64,000 bases of DNA from Dermanyssus gallinae (lineage: Eukaryota; Arthropoda; Arachnida; Mesostigmata; Dermanyssidae), in contig QVRM01002067.1 in NCBI GenBank assembly GCA_003439945.1, positions 2,454,501-2,518,500 on the forward strand, given 5' to 3'. The notes below the pieces were generated by a model, which was not told the origin of the DNA, made no database searches, and saw only the letters and a list, made by a program, of their open reading frames with translations. A program made the position numbers and the translations under genes. Below are positions 62,979 through 64,000 of the stretch, piece after piece; the stretch's first letter is position 1, and the number at the start of each line of letters is the position of its first letter.

Positions 62979-63874
62979 GCCATTGGACCTAACAAACGAT
63001 TTACAGTAAACTGCTTCACGATAGAATGATAGACACACATGCATGAACTTGCCTTAGAGTCATTAACTACCACCAGATCACCAGTAATTATGTCAAAAGT
63101 ATAAGACCTGGCTCCCGACAGCAATATCCGTTAGCCACACCGAAAAAGTGATGGTAAGAGCCGGACAAAATTAAGGCATATGTGCAGGCACTTCATTCTC
63201 CAAACTGAATTCCGTCTAACTACAGTTTTTTTTTCCTTCTAAGGAAGCAATTGGCTGAAATTTGGTCAATCTAAATATCAAACATACAGAACTTACTTTA
63301 AAAATGAGTTCTATGTATAATAGTAATAATCTAAATTACCTATCGAAAACACCGAATGAAACAGTAACCGAATGATTGTATGAGCGAGTTGAAATTATAA
63401 TATTGTATTGTTTTAAGTAGAGAATCGTTTCAATTGTTTAATAAGTTTAGAGAATCATTTCATGAACAGTAACCGTATCAACGACAGTTAAAGTAGTAAG
63501 CATATTGTTTCAGCCAGGCTTTGCGACCAGTCCGACGGTACGACTACTCGGAATGAGCACATGCTACGGCCTGTGGTAAGGTTTTCGGTCTTTCTCAGAC
63601 ATAGTCGGCAATCAATTATTTTTATTATAATTAATTACCTGGTGATGATTGGCACTACTGTTGTGGGTCTTGGCCGGAGGCGACGAGCGCGTTCGGAACC
63701 AGCTGCTGAAGTAGCCACATTTGAGAGAGTCGACAAGAGCACTTTTGCCGCTTCTCGACGGACCAAGTAATTTGACTTTAATTCGCGCCAGCTGTTGACT
63801 GTTTGACTTCATCTTCATTTGTTCGACGAACTCCTGACGAAGTGCATCGTTTTTTAGTCGGCCCAGAAGTTCGC
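50734..63874 (-). CDS. DAPK1: Death-associated protein kinase 1-type ROCO protein, 3' part, 22 exons
   Basis: Twenty-two exons join in phase into 909 codons plus TAG. In this partial protein the Roc GTPase has the P-loop GPSRSGKS (37-44), a DxxG motif DFSG (194-197) and THAD (267-270). A COR-like region (about 300-480) follows, with INPLVGEEHLKEL and LTPHWLGSEVIG. A beta-rich segment comes next, then the death domain (about 725-840) with LDPPEKLGRDWCLLAVQLG, SPIAKVLHHWSR and IGALATALLELGREDGA. The Ser-rich tail ends STNMSR. This order, the death domain and the tail match DAPK1 and exclude LRRK and MFHAS1, which lack the death domain. In the family the N-terminal Ca2+/calmodulin kinase and ankyrin repeats precede Roc; they must lie past 64000. 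Known role: cell-death and autophagy signalling in the cytoplasm and on the cytoskeleton. All introns are GT-AG except one apparent GC-AG. Confidence 0.94.
51426..51487 (-). CDS. DAPK1: DAPK1-type exon, death domain helix
   Basis: It encodes DKTSGQNNSPIAKVLHHWSR, matching the SPLxxLLxxW helix of DAPK death domains. Sites are tatttcag|A and AGA|gtaagc. Confidence 0.87.
51650..51706. repeat. (TA)n microsatellite, 57 bp
   Basis: TA tract in a DAPK1-type intron, after an (ATT)n tract at 51600-51625. Confidence 0.97.
51774..51862 (-). CDS. DAPK1: DAPK1-type exon, Gln-rich death-domain loop
   Basis: It encodes IDCESSNDGGQFLGKQPSQP then QQQKDMSDQ, a variable loop inside the death domain. Phase fits both sides; sites are ttttcag|A and G|gtagac. 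Confidence 0.8.
52168..52303 (-). CDS. DAPK1: DAPK1-type exon, death domain first half
   Basis: It encodes LSVLTRQKLGAALDPPEKLG and RDWCLLAVQLGCADILPR, nearly diagnostic of the DAPK death domain (LDPP, GxDWCLLA). Sites are tgttccag|G and AG|gtaaaa. Confidence 0.95.
52406..52512 (+). repeat. Intronic 100-bp repeat, copy 1
   Basis: It matches 53355-53475 in the same orientation: GATGAGAGAGACCTA, AGACTATGTG, GCACCTAG and TTGTTTG are shared in order. Both lie in DAPK1-type introns. Confidence 0.8.
52802..52922 (-). CDS. DAPK1: DAPK1-type exon
   Basis: It encodes VMRAMLAEGLKATVQHPVSH VKELVTDLLGCERVGTAFVP, the region just before the death domain. Sites are ctcctccag|G and G|gtaagt. Confidence 0.85.
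53132..53224 (-). CDS. DAPK1: DAPK1-type exon
   Basis: It encodes VCPGIAFQRNLLSTDDLRNG then VLHAHAYPATQ, equivalent to the DAPK1 stretch with the LSPQQLREH-like motif. Sites are tttctag|G-like and CAA|gtacga. Confidence 0.83.
53355..53477 (+). repeat. Intronic 100-bp repeat, copy 2
   Basis: Second copy, about 950 bp downstream of the first, with a 15-base insertion relative to it. Confidence 0.8.
53544..53595 (-). CDS. DAPK1: DAPK1-type short exon
   Basis: It encodes FYFMEDLLTVVDDVLLE, the helix after the beta-rich segment. Sites are gtttgcag|T and GAG|gttagt; phase fits both neighbours. Confidence 0.82.
54095..54193 (-). CDS. DAPK1: DAPK1-type exon
   Basis: It encodes YVNESLEGVVLLERSRDALE then VKVRGPADSHTN, aligning with the beta-strand region of DAPK1 that ends in VQVRG. 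Sites are gtgtcag|A and TG|gtatgc. Confidence 0.88.
54581..54654 (-). CDS. DAPK1: DAPK1-type exon
   Basis: It encodes VHLRRMALVNAGNGTKLIQW RNGS, the strand pair before the glycine-poor loop in DAPK1. Sites are ttttacag|G and AG|gtagtg. Confidence 0.85.
55212..55499 (-). CDS. DAPK1: DAPK1-type exon, COR C-terminal part
   Basis: At 288 bp it is the longest internal exon of this gene in the window. It encodes VEYEFPCYF, a Ser/Asn-rich insert, then VQLGVHVVPFEDFPHILPTL FPRIQ. The last part aligns with the DAPK1 segment around RIVPVEHL. Sites are cattgcag|G and CAG|gtgcaa. Confidence 0.9.
55691..55760. repeat. (TA)n tract split by a mariner insertion (left part)
   Basis: (TA)n with two AAA interruptions runs up to the left end of the mariner. 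An A-rich plus (TA)n tract resumes at 57051. Confidence 0.95.
55761..57050 (+). mobile_element. Mariner transposon with perfect 28-bp terminal inverted repeats
   Basis: caggtagttcaataagttct plus TAGAATGA at 55761-55788 is exactly complementary to 57023-57050. Both ends are flanked by TA, the mariner target. The 1290-bp length is typical. One transposase frame (55938-56984) carries two in-frame stops (TAA at 56541, TAG at 56631). It lies in the DAPK1-type intron between the exons at 57206 and 55499. Good ends but a dead ORF imply a recent, non-autonomous copy that might be mobilised in trans. Confidence 0.92.
55938..56984 (+). pseudogene. Mariner transposase with two in-frame stops
   Basis: N-terminal helix-turn-helix (KHFYFKGWNATQVKIELDET), linker GTDKRMNIKEIAEALGISLG, catalytic block 1 MTVDESRVHHYTPETQ (first Asp), block 2 near 56550 (RRIMLVDYLE with the second Asp) and block 3 YSPDLAPSDYFLFGHLKNSL (third Asp) give a DD34D-type layout. 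Length is about 348 codons. HHYTPETQ resembles the mellifera/cecropia-type mariners; subfamily is tentative. The stops at 56541 and 56631 inactivate it. Confidence 0.9.
57051..57122. repeat. A-rich and (TA)n tract right of the mariner
   Basis: TA, then about 20 A, then (TA)n. It continues the left tract. Confidence 0.95.
57206..57253 (-). CDS. DAPK1: DAPK1-type 16-codon exon with apparent GC donor
   Basis: It encodes VLENVKLCTQYDNAGE. The acceptor is ttttcag|G. Every GT donor downstream is in the wrong phase and leads to a stop after joining. GAG|gcaaga (GC donor) restores the frame and continues into VEYEFPCYF. Confidence 0.82.
57676..57788 (-). CDS. DAPK1: DAPK1-type exon, COR domain continuation
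   Basis: It encodes GCFSPETFQLLCPDADAVDL, matching the DAPK1 segment that follows the L-x-P-x-W-L block. Sites are ttttctag|G and CAG|gtacgc. Confidence 0.9.
58050..58500 (+). pseudogene. LINE reverse transcriptase C-terminal relic in DAPK1-type intron
   Basis: It reads KYLGPIFQNSIKRKRHCKHI, LRHIASLEFKKIVYYAFF, then after a stop LYDASFKTSVEPIVTLQKRC IRNIFVLAY. This is the typical CR1/Jockey thumb order (YLGv.fd...LrhflP...iYySl...wg.....p...LQKRciR.i). It lies antisense to the host gene between exons 59052 and 57788. Confidence 0.78.
58887..58958. repeat. 72-nt near-perfect palindrome (foldback)
   Basis: Arms of 35 nt (58887-58921 and 58924-58958) with a 2-nt centre and 3 mismatches, one of them a G-U wobble in RNA. 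It lies in the DAPK1-type intron between exons 59052 and 57788. Confidence 0.9.
59052..59205 (-). CDS. DAPK1: DAPK1-type exon, COR domain
   Basis: It encodes VRLQINPLVGEEHLKELVLQ, LTLIGEIVYS and LTPHWLGSEVIG. This is the winged-helix-like COR block with the typical L-x-P-x-W-L motif. Sites are gaacag|G and G|gtaagt. Confidence 0.93.
59270..59440 (-). mobile_element. SINE-like element, copy 2
   Basis: The minus strand matches 23640-23820 over most of its length, with GCGCGCTAGTC, CTACCGGGGTGTC and GATCGA-TTTTC blocks in order. It lies in the DAPK1-type intron between the exons ending 59637 and starting 59205. Confidence 0.65.
59637..59728 (-). CDS. DAPK1: DAPK1-type exon, Roc-COR linker
   Basis: It encodes LLEAMLGQLAKWRSASPSFP then VLTWDQFRDM, the linker leading into COR. 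Sites are cgccccag|G and ATG|gtatta. Confidence 0.87.
60110..60218 (-). CDS. DAPK1: DAPK1-type exon, Roc C-terminal strand and helix
   Basis: It encodes VFVIDAHSASSAGLKSLKGF then LNSMRTAILQQLPRSTG, matching the DAPK1 strand with its IDA motif and the following helix. Sites are ccatatag|G and G|gtcagc. Confidence 0.88.
60445..60590 (-). CDS. DAPK1: DAPK1-type exon, Roc G4 motif
   Basis: It encodes RPLQVALVATHADQLPSQ and the helix QRVFEQLQTKFGHVF. THAD is the guanine-specificity motif of ROCO proteins. Sites are gtctatag|G and CAG|gtcagt. Confidence 0.93.
61072..61203 (-). CDS. DAPK1: DAPK1-type exon, Roc core
   Basis: It encodes HLVCTRLTEPVDVQVRQLTF then WFMWLQGRSPPEEPLAMG, which aligns with the DAPK1 Roc segment between G3 and G4. 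Sites are aaattcag|G and G|gtaggc. Confidence 0.92.
61403..61487 (-). CDS. DAPK1: DAPK1-type exon, Roc G3 motif
   Basis: It encodes ISGVGDVSLWDFSGHEGYLL, with the DxxG switch motif. The acceptor is tgttcgcag|A and the donor G|gtaagt. Confidence 0.92.
61730..61912 (-). CDS. DAPK1: DAPK1-type exon, Gly/Ala-rich Roc insert
   Basis: It encodes 61 residues rich in Gly and Ala, ending YTRGIEIHQ. DAPK1 has a long variable insert here between the Roc G1 and G3 motifs. Sites are ccgttag|A and CAA|gtgaga. Confidence 0.82.
62288..62343 (-). CDS. DAPK1: DAPK1-type small exon (18 codons)
   Basis: It encodes ISGGNSSRASTPEDMLCE. I added it because the flanking exons cannot be joined directly: that join gives an immediate stop. 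This 56-bp exon has good sites (ttcgccag|T, GAG|gtaggc) and exactly the phase required. Confidence 0.7.
62396..62436. repeat. (TA)n microsatellite, 41 bp
   Basis: TA tract in a DAPK1-type intron; others are at 54000-54034, 57445-57490, 57931-57968, 61506-61536 and 62946-62975. Confidence 0.96.
62760..62829 (-). CDS. DAPK1: DAPK1-type exon, Ser-rich Roc insert
   Basis: It encodes MSHSVAQGAGSVGSSINSKS and further Ser/Lys. The acceptor cttgttgcag|A is strong and the donor is C|gtaagt. Low-complexity content means it rests on splice sites and phase. Confidence 0.75.
63639..63874 (-). CDS. DAPK1: DAPK1-type exon, Roc P-loop
   Basis: It encodes a helical lead-in (FVEQMKMKSNSQQLARIK) and the G1 motif GPSRSGKSALVDSLKCG. 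SLKCG directly after the P-loop helix is a DAPK1 hallmark. The acceptor is tttgtttag|G and the donor CAG|gtaatt. It is the first exon seen in the window. Confidence 0.92.
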
Positions 63875-64000
63875 CTAAACAAACGTCATTTGGAAAGACA
63901 GTCAGTCACCGCATCTGCCAGCCTAGGCCCGTCTGTCGTTCTCAATAGGGCGTTACCCCCAACTAATTGGGCTCCAATCTCTGTCACACATATACGAGAG

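Noticed and set aside
63957..63978. Possible 22-nt microexon upstream of the first DAPK1-type exon
   Set aside because: Phase fits (ends one base into a codon), but the acceptor tract is weak and there is no homology support over seven residues.

Overview
The window is nuclear DNA from an animal, most likely an arthropod. The evidence is two host genes split by short GT-AG introns, R1-type, CR1/Jockey-like and R2-like (restriction-like endonuclease, RLE) LINEs, mariner transposons and abundant (TA)n microsatellites. A chelicerate such as a mite or tick is my guess from the full-length DAPK1-type gene and the retroelement mix; the sequence alone does not prove it.

Two host genes, both on the minus strand, could be rebuilt exon by exon with continuous reading phase. 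(1) Ceramide synthase: seven coding exons, 25392 to 5863, 386 aa. The Hox-like segment, the TLC/Lag1p catalytic motif with its His-His pair and the acidic Ser-rich tail are all present. Its first coding intron is 13.8 kb. (2) A death-associated protein kinase 1 (DAPK1)-type gene: 22 exons, 63874 to 50734, 909 codons plus stop. It encodes the Roc GTPase, COR-like region and C-terminal death domain; the kinase and ankyrin exons lie beyond the right edge. One of its introns appears to be GC-AG.

Layout: 1-5.8 kb is intergenic and holds relics of a Ty3/gypsy element, a mariner and an RLE LINE. 5.9-25.4 kb is the ceramide synthase gene, with relics, SINE-like copies and hairpins in its introns. 25.4-29.9 kb is GC-richer upstream DNA packed with triplet repeats. 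29.9-48 kb is a nest of transposable elements: three or more CR1/Jockey-like LINEs, one nearly full length with ORF1 PHD finger, endonuclease and RT; two R1-like fragments in opposite orientation; a mariner relic; and an RLE LINE with an intact 747-codon ORF inserted, with a 9-bp target duplication, into an older opposite-strand relative. 48-50.7 kb has two small unassigned ORFs. 50.7-63.9 kb is the DAPK1-type gene; its introns host a mariner with perfect 28-bp terminal repeats, a LINE relic, a SINE-like copy, a duplicated 100-bp repeat and a 72-nt near-palindrome.

The two host genes act separately: one makes ceramide in the ER membrane, the other encodes a multidomain cell-death kinase. No operon or linked pathway is visible. 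I found no CRISPR array, rRNA, intact tRNA or clear new defence-type system. The most notable items are the nested RLE LINE, the (TA)n-embedded mariner, the palindromes and the unexplained small ORFs.
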